Source of the DNA: Prochlorococcus marinus
GTDB taxonomy: Bacteria > Cyanobacteriota > Cyanobacteriia > PCC-6307 > Cyanobiaceae
Assembly (NCBI RefSeq): GCF_001180245.1
Contig: NZ_CVSV01000109.1
Span: 35,555 to 99,554 of the forward strand
Direction of reading: 5' to 3'
DNA: 64,000 nt
Shown: piece after piece, positions 8,919-18,770 of the stretch
Layout of the letters: every line of letters begins with the position of its first letter
Numbering within the stretch: the stretch's first letter is position 1
The notes under the pieces: model-generated
Told to the model about the DNA's origin: nothing
The model's database searches: none
What the model saw: the letters and a program-made list of their open reading frames with translations, nothing else
Made by a program: the position numbers and the translations under genes

Positions 8919-10271
8919 ATGAATTCAAGAGAAATTACAACTAAAATCTCCAAAGCCGCAGATTTACTAAATCTTAAAAAATGGGATTATGGTGCAAGCT
9001 TTTCTAATGATTATTCTGTGCAAGTAGATAAAGGTGAAGCTAAACAACTAAAGGCAACACAAAAGCAAATTTTAACTTTAAGAGTTTGGAACGAATCTAA
9101 TTTAGTGGGTATTACAACAACTAGTGATATCAGTGAATCTGGCATTAAAAAAGCTCTAAATCAAGCAAATATTGCATCTGATTTTGGCAACAAGAATGAA
9201 AGACCAGAATTCTCACCACTTGCGAAGGATCCTATTGAAGTTAAGGATACAAAAAAAAGAAATCCTGTTGGAATTAAAAAATTACTTACACTTTTAAGAG
9301 AAGCAGAAGTTAAATTATTAAAAAGCCATGAATCCATAAAATCTGTTCCATATAATGGTTTATCTGAGAGTTTTTATGAGAGAGTTTATGCAAATAGTGA
9401 TGGTGCCTTTCGCAGTTATACCAAAAGTCAAGCTGCACTTTATTTATATGCAAGAGCAGAAGAGAAAAATAAGAAGCCTCGTAGCTCAGGTTCTGTAAAA
9501 CTTGGATATGGAATTGAAGATATAGATATAGAGTCGTGTATTAAAGATGCTGCAAATAAAACAATTTCTCATTTAAATTATTCGTCTATTAAAACTGATA
9601 AATATTTAATATGTTTTTCCCCAGAGTCTTTTTTGACAATCATTAATGCCTTTAGCTCAATGTTTAATGCTAGAAGCATTTTAGATGGAGTAAGCTTATC
9701 TAATAAAAACTCTATTGGAGAGAAGCTATCTACAGAAGCACTTAATATTTATGATGATGGTCTTCACGAAAAGAATATTTCTTCATCACCATTTGATGGA
9801 GAGGGAACTCCTACCAAAAGATTATGTTTAATAAACAAAGGGAGAATTGAAAATTTTATACATTCTGAATCAACTGCAAGAATATTTAAAACAATTCCCA
9901 CAGGCCACGCTGGACTAGGATCAAAAGTCTCAGTATCTCCCGATTGGATAGTAGTAGAGAAATCAAAGGAAAACTCTGATCTAAAAACATCATTAGATCA
10001 CTCTACTTATGAGGGAGAATTTGTTTATATTGAAGAACTAAATGCAATCCATGCAGGTGTCAGAGCAAGTCAAGGTTCATTCTCACTTCCATTTGATGGA
10101 TGGCTCTATAAAAACGGTAAAAAAATCTCAATAGAATCTGCCACTGTAGCTGGGGATATCAAATATCTTTTGAAAAATATAGTAAATATTGAATCAAAAC
10201 AGGAGGTAACAACAAGTGGGATTTCTCCACATATATGGGTAGATGAATTATCAATAACTGGTGACGAGTGA
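8919..10271 (+). CDS. pmbA: TldE/PmbA subunit of the TldD/E protease
   Basis: The 450-residue protein matches the PmbA/TldE fold: an N-terminal domain with YSVQVDKGEAKQL and a C-terminal half with SPFDGEGTPTKR and GEFVYIEELNAIHAG. It lacks the HExxxH metal site of TldD, as expected for the non-catalytic partner. It overlaps fmt by 4 bases (GTGA), so tldD-pmbA-fmt reads as one coupled unit. Confidence 0.92.
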   Translation: MNSREITTKISKAADLLNLKKWDYGASFSNDYSVQVDKGEAKQLKATQKQILTLRVWNESNLVGITTTSDISESGIKKALNQANIASDFGNKNERPEFSPLAKDPIEVKDTKKRNPVGIKKLLTLLREAEVKLLKSHESIKSVPYNGLSESFYERVYANSDGAFRSYTKSQAALYLYARAEEKNKKPRSSGSVKLGYGIEDIDIESCIKDAANKTISHLNYSSIKTDKYLICFSPESFLTIINAFSSMFNARSILDGVSLSNKNSIGEKLSTEALNIYDDGLHEKNISSSPFDGEGTPTKRLCLINKGRIENFIHSESTARIFKTIPTGHAGLGSKVSVSPDWIVVEKSKENSDLKTSLDHSTYEGEFVYIEELNAIHAGVRASQGSFSLPFDGWLYKNGKKISIESATVAGDIKYLLKNIVNIESKQEVTTSGISPHIWVDELSITGDE

Positions 10272-11254
10272 GAATTATATTCTGGGGAACACCTGAATAT
10301 TCAATTGCGAGCCTTGATATTTTTATTAAATCTAAGCACGAGGTAATTGCAGTAGTTAGCCAACCAGATAAGAAAAGATCTAGGGGGAATAAATTAATAT
10401 CCTCACCTGTAAAAAGCTTTGCCGAGCAAGAATCTATAAAAATTTATACTCCAGCAAAAATTAGGGACAATATACATTTTATAAATGAACTTAAATCATT
10501 ATCTTGTGATTTATTTATTGTTATAGCTTACGGGAAGATATTACCCAAAGAGATATTGGAAATCCCAAAATTTGGTTGTTGGAACGCACATGCTTCATTA
10601 CTTCCAAGATGGCGTGGTGCTGCCCCAATCCAATGGTCCCTAATAAAAGGCGATGAATTCACTGGTGTAGGAATTATGAAAATGAATGAGGGACTAGATA
10701 CTGGTGACTTATTATTGGAAGAAAAAATTAAAATCGATAATGACGATAATTTAAATACACTTTCGGAAAAACTTAGTACTTTATCTGCAAAATTATTTTT
10801 AAATGCCACATCACTACTAGAAGAAAATATTAATAAAAATACTATTTCTCAATTAACAAAACAAAATACCCTTGGAAGAGAAATTACATACGCAAGAATG
10901 ATTGAAAAATCAGATTTTAAAGTTGATTGGGGTAATGAGGCAATTAAAATTTCTCAAAAAATAAAAGCATTATACCCACGGGCAAATACAACTTTTAGAG
11001 GTAAGAACCTTAAAATACTTAAAATCAAAGTTTTGACTAGTGATAAAATTAAAAATGAAAAATACCTTTTCAAGAGTAATTATTCAAGACCAGGTATTAT
11101 TCTTGCTGTAATAGAAAATGAAGGAATTATAATTTCAACTAAAACTGATCCGATTATTTTGTTAGAAGCAAAACTTGAAGGCAAAAATATTTCTAGCAAA
11201 AAGCAATTGATTCAACAGTTAAAGCCATCAGCAGGAGAATATCTCTCAGATTAA
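10268..11254 (+). CDS. fmt: Methionyl-tRNA formyltransferase
   Basis: The 328-residue protein formylates initiator Met-tRNA using 10-formyl-tetrahydrofolate. The N-terminal Rossmann-like domain carries the formyl-transfer signature HASLLPRWRGAAPIQW (Asn-His-Asp chemistry region), and the C-terminal domain is the OB-fold tRNA-binding part. The start is GTG, overlapping the pmbA stop as GTGA. It converges on the TerC gene with a 4-base overlap. The initiator tRNA it acts on is encoded at 34075-34151. Confidence 0.95.
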   Translation: MRIIFWGTPEYSIASLDIFIKSKHEVIAVVSQPDKKRSRGNKLISSPVKSFAEQESIKIYTPAKIRDNIHFINELKSLSCDLFIVIAYGKILPKEILEIPKFGCWNAHASLLPRWRGAAPIQWSLIKGDEFTGVGIMKMNEGLDTGDLLLEEKIKIDNDDNLNTLSEKLSTLSAKLFLNATSLLEENINKNTISQLTKQNTLGREITYARMIEKSDFKVDWGNEAIKISQKIKALYPRANTTFRGKNLKILKIKVLTSDKIKNEKYLFKSNYSRPGIILAVIENEGIIISTKTDPIILLEAKLEGKNISSKKQLIQQLKPSAGEYLSD

Positions 11255-11964
11255 GTTTTAGATTCTTTTTTAGAGAATCCCCAAATGAAAGCAAAAAGAA
11301 TCAAAAAATAAAAATAATAGTCTGGAAGAATAGATTCTTTAATTAAGGTATTAAGTAAAAGTTTAATCCCAACTATTAAAATTGCTACGTAACCGGCTGT
11401 TTCTAATCTAGAAAATATATCCAGAAGTTTTAGAAAAATCCCCGATGTAAATCTTAAAGCTAATACTCCAATCACTGCTCCAAACATAATTAATATGTAT
11501 TGATCACTTATAGCTACTGCAGTAGTGATACTATCTATGGAAAAAGCAAAATCAGTAATAGAAAGAAGGGCTACAACTCTTAAAAACTTAAAATTATTTT
11601 TTTTATTATCTGTTCCATTCTCCGCGTTTTCTATATCTGAATTTAAAAAAACATTCGAGAAGAATAAATATATTAAATAAAAACCAGCAAAAACTCTAAT
11701 GAGAATAAATTTTAGAAGAACATTAGATAATATGATTAGAATAATTCTAAATAATAAAGATATTGTTATACCAATATTTAACGCTCTTGACCTTAATTCT
11801 GAACTATCGAGGGATTTAGTAAGAGAAGCTAGTGCTACAGCATTATCTGCCGATAATAATAATTCTAGAGCAATTAATATTGGTAAAAGTGTAAAGATTT
11901 CGTACCAACTGTCTACCTGATCTAGTGTGGGTATAAAAGAATTTATTGCGGCTGAATCCATCAA
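11251..11964 (-). CDS. TerC-family integral membrane protein
   Basis: The 237-residue protein has about seven hydrophobic helices and the TerC-family acidic motifs ELLLSADNAVALA and TDFAFSIDSITTAVA, which place paired aspartates in the membrane. Plant chloroplast TerC is needed for thylakoid membrane biogenesis; bacterial relatives export Mn2+ or relate to tellurium resistance. It may share a Mn-homeostasis or membrane-insertion role here, which is inferred. It overlaps the 3' end of fmt by 4 bases and is divergent from mfd. Confidence 0.85.
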   Translation of the reverse strand: MMDSAAINSFIPTLDQVDSWYEIFTLLPILIALELLLSADNAVALASLTKSLDSSELRSRALNIGITISLLFRIILIILSNVLLKFILIRVFAGFYLIYLFFSNVFLNSDIENAENGTDNKKNNFKFLRVVALLSITDFAFSIDSITTAVAISDQYILIMFGAVIGVLALRFTSGIFLKLLDIFSRLETAGYVAILIVGIKLLLNTLIKESILPDYYFYFLILFAFIWGFSKKESKT

Positions 11965-12035
11965 ATATTATTCACAATCAGTATAAAATCTAATATAATA
12001 TACCCGATATTTGTAATCAAGATTGAAAGCTATAA

Positions 12036-15000
12036 ATGAGTTTAAATACTTTAATTGATTATATTTCGAACTCACAAATCACTTATGAATTAATAAAAAG
12101 AATTTCAAAAAATAATGAATTAAATATTGTTGGTTCAAGTAGATATGCAAAATCAATAATATTAGATAGCATCGCAAAAAAAGAGGAAAAAAATATATTA
12201 TTAATTTGTCCTAATGTAGAAATTGCCTACAAATGGATTGGTTATTTTGAAAGTATAAACGATAAAGCAGTTTTATATTATCCTCCAACAGAACATCTAC
12301 CATACTCATCAATTAATAAATCCAAAGAGATTGAATTTAGTCAGCTTACTGTTTTATCTAAATTAATAAAAAAAGAGAAAAATGAACTTAATATTGTTAT
12401 ATCAACTGAGAGATCACTACAACCTCATCTAATAAATAAAAACCTATTAATTGAAAACAAGTTAGATTTGCAAAAAGGGATTCAAATCGAGATTCAAGAA
12501 TTAGCAAATAAACTTACTTTGCTGGGCTATACGAAGGATAATGTAACTTCAACAGAAGGATTCTGGAGTAGGAGAGGAGAAATAATAGATATTTATCCAG
12601 TTAATAATGAGTTTCCTATAAGATTAGAATTTTTTGATAATGTAATTGAGAAAATAAGAGAGTATGATCCCCAAACACAGAAAACATTAGAAAGTATCAA
12701 TAATATTGAAATAATACAGGCTGGATTTGATTTGCTAATAAAAGATAAGTTAAATAATTTATCTAAACGCGGTATTTTTAATTCAGAAGATACAAATAAA
12801 AATAATCTTGATCGTTATTTAGGAATAATTGAAAGAGCGCCCTCAAACATAATAGATTTTATAAATAGGGAAACAATTCTAGTTATTGATGAATTAGAAG
12901 ATTGTAAAAAATTTGCTAATAATTGGTATCTAGATTCAGAAAGCAATTTTGATAATTGTGCGTATGAATTAAATGAAAACCTCAAAAATAATGACATTTA
13001 TTTAGAAGCAAAACCTAATTTGCATTTAAAGTTTGACGAAATATTAAATTCACTAGGAAATTTTAATTTAATAAAATTTTATGAATTTGAATCTAAAGTC
13101 AATATTAATAATAGGTTTTTGTTAAACGATAAAAGATTAAATTCATACTCTAAAAATATAGGAAAGCTATCAAATGATATAAATAAAAATATAAAAAATA
13201 ATGAAAAAGTATGGATATTATCAGCACAACCATTGAGAACAAGGACTTTACTTTTTGAGCACGAATGTAATACAAACTTCTTAAACAATCCTAATGATAT
13301 TGATAAAGCATTTGAGTCAATTAATAATTCAACTCCTTTAATTTTAAAAAATAAGAACAATTATGAAATCGAGGGCTTTTATCTTCCGATATGGAAAGTT
13401 GTCCTGATAACAGATAAAGAATTATATTCACAACAATCTCTTTTTAATAATGTATTCATAAGAAGAAAAAAAAGAAGTGTCAATTCAAATATAAATGTAA
13501 ATAAGATTAGTCCCGGTGATTTTATAGTTCATAAAAATCATGGAATAGGAAAATTTTTAAAAATAGAAAAAATAAATATAACTGGAGATTCAAGAGATTA
13601 CTTAGTCATTCAGTATCAAGATGGGAAGATAAGTGTTGCCGCTGATCAACTTGGTAGTGTTAACAGATATAGATCAAACGGAAAAATAAAGCCGAAAATA
13701 AATAAATTAGGAGGGACAGAATGGGAAAAAATTAAAGAAAAAAATAAGAAACAAATCAAAAAAGTTGCTGTTGATATTTTAAAACTTTATGCAAAAAGAG
13801 AACAATTAAAGGGTTATATTTACCCAGAAGATGGTCCTTGGCAAGATGAATTAGAGGAATCATTCCCTTATCAACCAACACCTGACCAAATTACTGCTGT
13901 AGAAGAAATAAAATCTGATATGGAGAGCGATAAGCCAATGGACAGGTTAGTTTGTGGAGATGTAGGGTTTGGAAAAACAGAAGTAGCTGTTAGGGCTATT
14001 TTTAAGGCTATTACATCAGGCAAACAGGTAATATTACTGGCACCCACAACAATCCTAGCTCAGCAACATTGGAGAACAATAAATAATAGATTTTCACCTT
14101 ACCCAATAAAAGTATCACTGCTTAATAGATTCAAAACCGTTAATGAAAGAAAGGAAATCTATGCAGGTTTGAAAAATAACAAAATTGATTTAGTTGTAGC
14201 AACACACCAAATTTTAGGAAAAGAAATAGAAATTAAAAACTTAGGACTACTAGTTATTGATGAAGAACAAAGATTTGGAGTAAGGCAAAAGGAGAAAATA
14301 AAAAAAATCAAAACCAACATAGACGTTCTAACTCTCTCGGCAACTCCAATTCCAAGAACTCTTTACATGAGCTTATCTGGACTAAGACAAATGAGCTTAC
14401 TAAATACTCCTCCACCATCAAGAAGATCAATAAAAACATATTTATCTGAAATAGATATGGATGTTATAAGAACTGCAATTAATCAAGAACTTGATAGGGG
14501 AGGTCAAATTTTTTATGTTCTTCCAAGAATTTCTGATATAGATCAAGCTGTAAACAAATTAAAAAATATGTTTCCCAGCTTAAAATTTATTGTTGCTCAT
14601 GGGCAAATGAATGAAACAGATCTTGAAAATGCAATGATTGCTTTTAATAATGGAGAAGTAGATCTAATGATTTGCACAACGATAATTGAAAGTGGATTAG
14701 ACATCCCTAAAGTAAATACAATTATTATTGAAGATTCTCACAAATTTGGCCTTTCACAACTTTATCAACTTAGAGGAAGAGTTGGGAGAAGCGGTGTACA
14801 AGCACATGCTTGGTTATTTTATCCAAATATAAATAAAATTAATGATGCTGCAAAACAAAGATTGAAAGCGATAAAAGACTTTTCAGAACTGGGTAGTGGA
14901 TATCAACTTGCAATGAAAGATATGGAAATAAGAGGTGTTGGTACTTTACTAGGAGAAGAACAAAGTGGAAAGGTTAATGCTATTGGATATGATTTATATA

Positions 15001-15545
15001 TAGAAATGCTCCATGAGGCTATTTCAGAAATCAGCGGGCAAGAAATACCTGAAGTTAACGACACTCAAATTGATCTGCCAATAAATGCATTTATACCTGC
15101 AACATGGATATTAAACAGAGAAGAGAAGCTTGAGGCTTACAAATCTGCAACTGAATGTTCAAATAATGATGAATTAACTGAATTAGCTACAGACTGGGTA
15201 AATAGATATGGAAACTTACCCAAACCTGTTGAGTCCCTAATTTTGATAATGAGACTAAAATTACTAGCTAAAAAATGTGGTTTTAATAAGATCAAGCTCA
15301 AAAAGCCAAACATCTTGATTGAAACAAAATTAAAAAATTCTACTTTTAAAATCCTTAAAAATTCTTTAGCAAGTAGTGTTCAAAATAAATTTAATTTTAG
15401 TGAAGGCGAACAATTTTCTACCATCACTATAAGGGGTTTAGGTGCAACTGAAATTCAAAATCAAATTGATCAACTAATTTTGTGGTTCAGCTCTTTTGAG
15501 AGAGAAATAAAAAATTTCGATAAAGAACTTATTAAAAGAGAATAA
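12036..15545 (+). CDS. mfd: Transcription-repair coupling factor Mfd
   Basis: The 1169-residue protein removes RNA polymerase stalled at DNA damage and recruits UvrA. Visible in order: UvrB-like N-terminal domains (about 1-350), the RNA-polymerase interacting CarD-like domain (about 485-560, SPGDFIVHKNHGIGKF), the RecG-like helicase with Walker A GDVGFGKTE (about 641) and DEEQRFG (about 742), the motif VI region QLRGRVGRSG, and the C-terminal D7/TRCF domain. Full length for the family. The start is ATG; the promoter likely lies in the 71-base gap shared with the TerC gene. Confidence 0.96.
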   Translation: MSLNTLIDYISNSQITYELIKRISKNNELNIVGSSRYAKSIILDSIAKKEEKNILLICPNVEIAYKWIGYFESINDKAVLYYPPTEHLPYSSINKSKEIEFSQLTVLSKLIKKEKNELNIVISTERSLQPHLINKNLLIENKLDLQKGIQIEIQELANKLTLLGYTKDNVTSTEGFWSRRGEIIDIYPVNNEFPIRLEFFDNVIEKIREYDPQTQKTLESINNIEIIQAGFDLLIKDKLNNLSKRGIFNSEDTNKNNLDRYLGIIERAPSNIIDFINRETILVIDELEDCKKFANNWYLDSESNFDNCAYELNENLKNNDIYLEAKPNLHLKFDEILNSLGNFNLIKFYEFESKVNINNRFLLNDKRLNSYSKNIGKLSNDINKNIKNNEKVWILSAQPLRTRTLLFEHECNTNFLNNPNDIDKAFESINNSTPLILKNKNNYEIEGFYLPIWKVVLITDKELYSQQSLFNNVFIRRKKRSVNSNINVNKISPGDFIVHKNHGIGKFLKIEKINITGDSRDYLVIQYQDGKISVAADQLGSVNRYRSNGKIKPKINKLGGTEWEKIKEKNKKQIKKVAVDILKLYAKREQLKGYIYPEDGPWQDELEESFPYQPTPDQITAVEEIKSDMESDKPMDRLVCGDVGFGKTEVAVRAIFKAITSGKQVILLAPTTILAQQHWRTINNRFSPYPIKVSLLNRFKTVNERKEIYAGLKNNKIDLVVATHQILGKEIEIKNLGLLVIDEEQRFGVRQKEKIKKIKTNIDVLTLSATPIPRTLYMSLSGLRQMSLLNTPPPSRRSIKTYLSEIDMDVIRTAINQELDRGGQIFYVLPRISDIDQAVNKLKNMFPSLKFIVAHGQMNETDLENAMIAFNNGEVDLMICTTIIESGLDIPKVNTIIIEDSHKFGLSQLYQLRGRVGRSGVQAHAWLFYPNINKINDAAKQRLKAIKDFSELGSGYQLAMKDMEIRGVGTLLGEEQSGKVNAIGYDLYIEMLHEAISEISGQEIPEVNDTQIDLPINAFIPATWILNREEKLEAYKSATECSNNDELTELATDWVNRYGNLPKPVESLILIMRLKLLAKKCGFNKIKLKKPNILIETKLKNSTFKILKNSLASSVQNKFNFSEGEQFSTITIRGLGATEIQNQIDQLILWFSSFEREIKNFDKELIKRE

Positions 15546-15617
15546 ATTATTAAATAATTATTTAAAATCCGCGAAACAGTTTGATTTCGGTTAGGTTTAT
15601 AAAAATTTATTTATTTT

Positions 15618-15779
15618 ATGGGTGAATATATAGACGTCGGAATCCAAACTTCGATTTTACCCTTATCAATTATTCTTTCATCAATTTTACTAGGCATATT
15701 TGCATTATTTGGAGAAGAAACAGAAAATGATGATGACGACTCTGATTCAGGAAGTGGTGGTTTAATGCAACCTATTTGA
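15618..15779 (+). CDS. Small one-helix membrane protein, unknown
   Basis: A 53-residue ORF with ATG start: MGEYIDVGIQTSILPLSIIL, a single hydrophobic helix, then FGEETENDDDD and a serine/glycine-rich tail ending GGLMQPI. The composition (helix plus acidic stretch) is typical of conserved small thylakoid or plasma-membrane proteins in marine cyanobacteria. It lies 72 bases after mfd and converges with the next gene. No function assigned. Confidence 0.6.
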   Translation: MGEYIDVGIQTSILPLSIILSSILLGIFALFGEETENDDDDSDSGSGGLMQPI

Positions 15780-15781
15780 AA

Positions 15782-16150
15782 TTATTTATAAGCTATTTGT
15801 TTTGACTTTCTCTTATAGACTTTAAATAACCTATTAAAGGAACCTAAAATTAAAATAAGAGCAGTAAAAGAAGATACAAATATAAAAATCACCAATAATA
15901 TTTCAAAGAGATATGAAAATAGATCAATCAATAATAAAAAAGATTTATTTAATGTCGATGGTAAATTTTGTAAAAGCAAATTTTTATTAGGGATTAAATA
16001 ATTAATAAATATTAGTAAAAAACTCAAAATAAATAAAAAGAAAGATTCAGTAAACAATCGCTTTTTAGATTTTCTTCTTAAATTTAATTTTTTTTTAAAA
16101 ATATATTTATCAGATTTAATATTCAAATTTGGGATGTTTAAATCTGCCAT
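15782..16150 (-). CDS. Membrane protein, unknown function
   Basis: The 122-residue protein has a basic N-terminus (KKKLNLRRKSKKR) and two strong hydrophobic helices (about residues 32-50 and 78-104), followed by a basic C-terminal tail. It sits at the 3' end of a minus-strand run of cyanobacterial genes of unknown function. I do not recognise a named family. Confidence 0.6.
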   Translation of the reverse strand: MADLNIPNLNIKSDKYIFKKKLNLRRKSKKRLFTESFFLFILSFLLIFINYLIPNKNLLLQNLPSTLNKSFLLLIDLFSYLFEILLVIFIFVSSFTALILILGSFNRLFKVYKRKSKQIAYK

Positions 16151-16238
16151 ACATCAAACCTCAAAGTATAAGTTTGAATTACTCTGAAAAGAAATTAACC
16201 TATAGTATCGTGTTTGTATCTAACATGCTAATGCATCT

Positions 16239-16829
16239 TTATTCTGGATTTACTTGTTCTTTTTTTTCTATATTTTCAAAAGGACTATAAAAATAAATAA
16301 AAGAAGAAGAGAATAAAATTAAAGAGCAAATTGCGATAAATGGTGGAATAAAGAAATTTAAAAATTTAACTTTTTTATTTAAACCAAATCTTAATTTTTT
16401 AGGAATGTTAGTGGATATATCTGTTTTTTTTATTCTTACTTTTGGCGACTCATTTAACTGATCAAAACAATTTATGGTATCTGAAAGCAATGAATTACCA
16501 ATCTTTAAAACTAAAGGCTTTACATTTGGTTTAGAGCTCTTAAGAACAATATTATGTATGTGGAGATTATCGGCTTTTATATCGATTAATTTAGACTCAT
16601 ATATTGGAATATCGTTTTTTATTAAAAGATTTGAATAAATATAAAAAGCATCCATAATAGGACCTAAATGTTCAACTTTGCCTTCAATAAGTGGTTTATC
16701 AACTATAGTTAATTTCCACTGAGAAATTATAGATATTTGATCTTTTTTTTCATTATTGGAATAATCTGGCAACCCGATTATTTCTAGACTTGCTGAAGAT
16801 TGATGAAATGACAATTTATTTTGCATCAT
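16239..16829 (-). CDS. DUF4335 cyanobacterial protein with C-terminal membrane helix
   Basis: The 196-residue protein opens with a strand-rich domain resembling DUF4335 (SASLEIIGLPD, then a hydrophilic middle with KPLVLKIGNSLLSDTINCFD) and ends with one hydrophobic helix (about residues 160-182). The upstream neighbour is a DUF3038 protein ending one base before this start; the two families are habitually adjacent in cyanobacteria, which supports both calls. Function unknown. Confidence 0.65.
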   Translation of the reverse strand: MMQNKLSFHQSSASLEIIGLPDYSNNEKKDQISIISQWKLTIVDKPLIEGKVEHLGPIMDAFYIYSNLLIKNDIPIYESKLIDIKADNLHIHNIVLKSSKPNVKPLVLKIGNSLLSDTINCFDQLNESPKVRIKKTDISTNIPKKLRFGLNKKVKFLNFFIPPFIAICSLILFSSSFIYFYSPFENIEKKEQVNPE

Positions 16830-16830
16830 A

Positions 16831-17355
16831 TTAAAGATCGTATAAAAAATTCTTCAACTTTTGATAACCCTGATTTGAAATGCAAAAAGATAAAATAAGC
16901 AAAGATTTTATTATAATCTCATCATTTTCAGGTTGATTTAAAAGCTTTTTCACTCTCATACTATCTACATTAAATCTCTCTTTTATTAACTCAATAAATC
17001 TCTTATTAAAATCATTCCAAATAATTGAATTCTCTTCAATACCTTCTTTAGATTTCAGTATCTCTCTGATATAAGGATATAAATATTTAGACATTTCAAC
17101 TGTAATTCTTGTTAAGGCATCGAACTCGTTAAGTTTAATATTGTTAGTAACATAAGATTTTCTCAATGGATTATTGTTCCTTAATTTCCAAATAGTTACT
17201 TTATTTGGTAGTACATTATTTAAATTAAGGCTATTCGATAAGGCATAAAGAGATTGAATACCATTTAAGTCAATAGTTTCTAGTATTAATAATAATAAAT
17301 CAAGCTTCTCTATAGATCTTCTTGATACCTGTTTTCCGCTAGTTAAAACTGTAAT
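16831..17355 (-). CDS. DUF3038 cyanobacterial protein with a probable ATT start
   Basis: The recognisable domain begins upstream of the first conventional start. The open frame runs back to 17379, where a TAA closes it, and contains a conserved-looking N-terminal helix, SRRSIEKLDLLLLILETIDL. The only codons near a sensible start are ATT at 17355, giving (M)TVLTSGKQVSRR, or ATA at 17364. A TTG at 17166 would cut away about 60 residues of the domain. From ATT the protein is 174 residues, the usual size for DUF3038. It is followed one base later by the DUF4335 gene. Function unknown. Confidence 0.6.
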   Translation of the reverse strand: MTVLTSGKQVSRRSIEKLDLLLLILETIDLNGIQSLYALSNSLNLNNVLPNKVTIWKLRNNNPLRKSYVTNNIKLNEFDALTRITVEMSKYLYPYIREILKSKEGIEENSIIWNDFNKRFIELIKERFNVDSMRVKKLLNQPENDEIIIKSLLILSFCISNQGYQKLKNFLYDL

Positions 17356-17393
17356 TTTCTTTATTAGAGTTACAAGAAATTATAACAGAATTA

Positions 17394-17591
17394 TTAATCC
17401 ATTTTTTTAAATAAAAATGAATATAACTTATCAAGCTCATCAATAGTTAGCATTCCATAACTCCATAATAATATTGGTAATGGGGTGTTATTTTTTTTAG
17501 ATAATTTTATACCAAGTTCAATAGAAGACGGCTCTAAACCTAATTCATTAAATAAATATAAAATCATTTCTTTAGATACATAATTATTCAT
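17394..17591 (-). CDS. DUF2949 small protein
   Basis: The 65-residue protein matches the DUF2949 pattern of cyanobacteria: a helix ending ELGLEPSSIELGIKLSKKNN, then PLPILLWSYGMLTIDELDKL. It has no membrane segment and no catalytic motif. It lies 5 bases downstream of the monooxygenase gene and upstream of the DUF3038 gene on the same strand, so an operon is likely. Role unknown. Confidence 0.75.
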   Translation of the reverse strand: MNNYVSKEMILYLFNELGLEPSSIELGIKLSKKNNTPLPILLWSYGMLTIDELDKLYSFLFKKMD

Positions 17592-17596
17592 GAATT

Positions 17597-18751
17597 CTAT
17601 TTAATACTTGAGTAAATGAGAGATTTAGTCATTTGATTTAAGATTAATTTTCTTGTAAAAAGAAATTTATTTAAAAGTAAAAATGAAAATTTCCTTATTG
17701 GAAACAAAAAAACGTTTCTATTTGCAAAAATTGATATCAATGAGTCAGTTATAAAGATAGTGACGATAATGTCTAAAATCCTGTTAGAAAAATACTTAAA
17801 TTTAAATAATATCAATTGCGTTTTAGTGATAGCAGAATTTTTATTAAAAAGATTATAAATAGTATTAACATCTCTCCAACAAGTATTTAGACCCTGACCA
17901 CCAACGGGATGAAATGTATGAAATGCATCTCCTACAAAAACTAATTTTTTTAAATTTAAAATTGGTAAATTTAAGGATAATGAAACAGGAAATATATTAA
18001 ATTCACCAATTATTTGGTCCAACTTAAATTCATCTGGCAAGATTGTTGATAAATTATCCATAATAAAATTCTTGTCAGAATTTAATCTTTCAATTGCCTT
18101 TAATGTACTTGAAGTCCAAATTACTTGATATAAGTTTTTTTCTAAAGGTAATAATGCTAGTGGGCCTTCTTTTCTAAAAATTTCATAAGCACACTTTTCA
18201 CAATGACCTCTAAGAGAAACTTTAAAAGTTAAACAAGACTGATTATAAGATTTTTTTATATCAACAAAATCTAAAGATTTTTTATCAAGTGATTTTGCTC
18301 CTGTTGAAAAGAATTGATAATCAAATAATATTTTTTTACGTAACAATCTCTTTGGAGTCATAAAAAAAATATTTTCATAATTTTCAATCTCTTGAAAAAA
18401 TACGTTCATGAGATCCGAATGTTTAACTACCCAGCCTATATTTTCAGCAGAACTTATATCATCATCTAAGTCAGAAGTTGATAAATTGGTAAAAGCAGTA
18501 GTTACACTATCTGAAATTGAAAGGGTATCAAAGCCAAATAAAAATGGTTCTAATTTTTCCCAAAGTCTAAATTTAGATAAGATTTTTCTTGTTGAGTGAG
18601 TAATTGCATAAGTTTTATCTTTATCAATTAATCTATCTTTTGTTAATAAATCAGTTAAAAAAATATTGCAATCAAATTTTGAAAGTGCAATTGAAAGTAA
18701 TAAACCTGTGGGACCTGATCCAACAATTTTAAAATTGAATTTATATTTCAT
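17597..18751 (-). CDS. UbiH/COQ6-family FAD-dependent monooxygenase
   Basis: The 384-residue protein starts with the FAD dinucleotide-binding motif KIVGSGPTGLLLSIAL and has the later flavin motif LVFVGDAFHTFHPVGGQGLN (GDAxHxxxPxxGQGxN). This is the UbiH/VisC/COQ6 class that hydroxylates aromatic rings of quinone precursors. In a cyanobacterium a plastoquinone- or other quinone-related substrate is a reasonable guess but is not shown by the sequence. The ATG start places the motif right at the N-terminus. Confidence 0.85.
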   Translation of the reverse strand: MKYKFNFKIVGSGPTGLLLSIALSKFDCNIFLTDLLTKDRLIDKDKTYAITHSTRKILSKFRLWEKLEPFLFGFDTLSISDSVTTAFTNLSTSDLDDDISSAENIGWVVKHSDLMNVFFQEIENYENIFFMTPKRLLRKKILFDYQFFSTGAKSLDKKSLDFVDIKKSYNQSCLTFKVSLRGHCEKCAYEIFRKEGPLALLPLEKNLYQVIWTSSTLKAIERLNSDKNFIMDNLSTILPDEFKLDQIIGEFNIFPVSLSLNLPILNLKKLVFVGDAFHTFHPVGGQGLNTCWRDVNTIYNLFNKNSAITKTQLILFKFKYFSNRILDIIVTIFITDSLISIFANRNVFLFPIRKFSFLLLNKFLFTRKLILNQMTKSLIYSSIK

Positions 18752-18770
18752 GAGATTATATAAGCATCAA

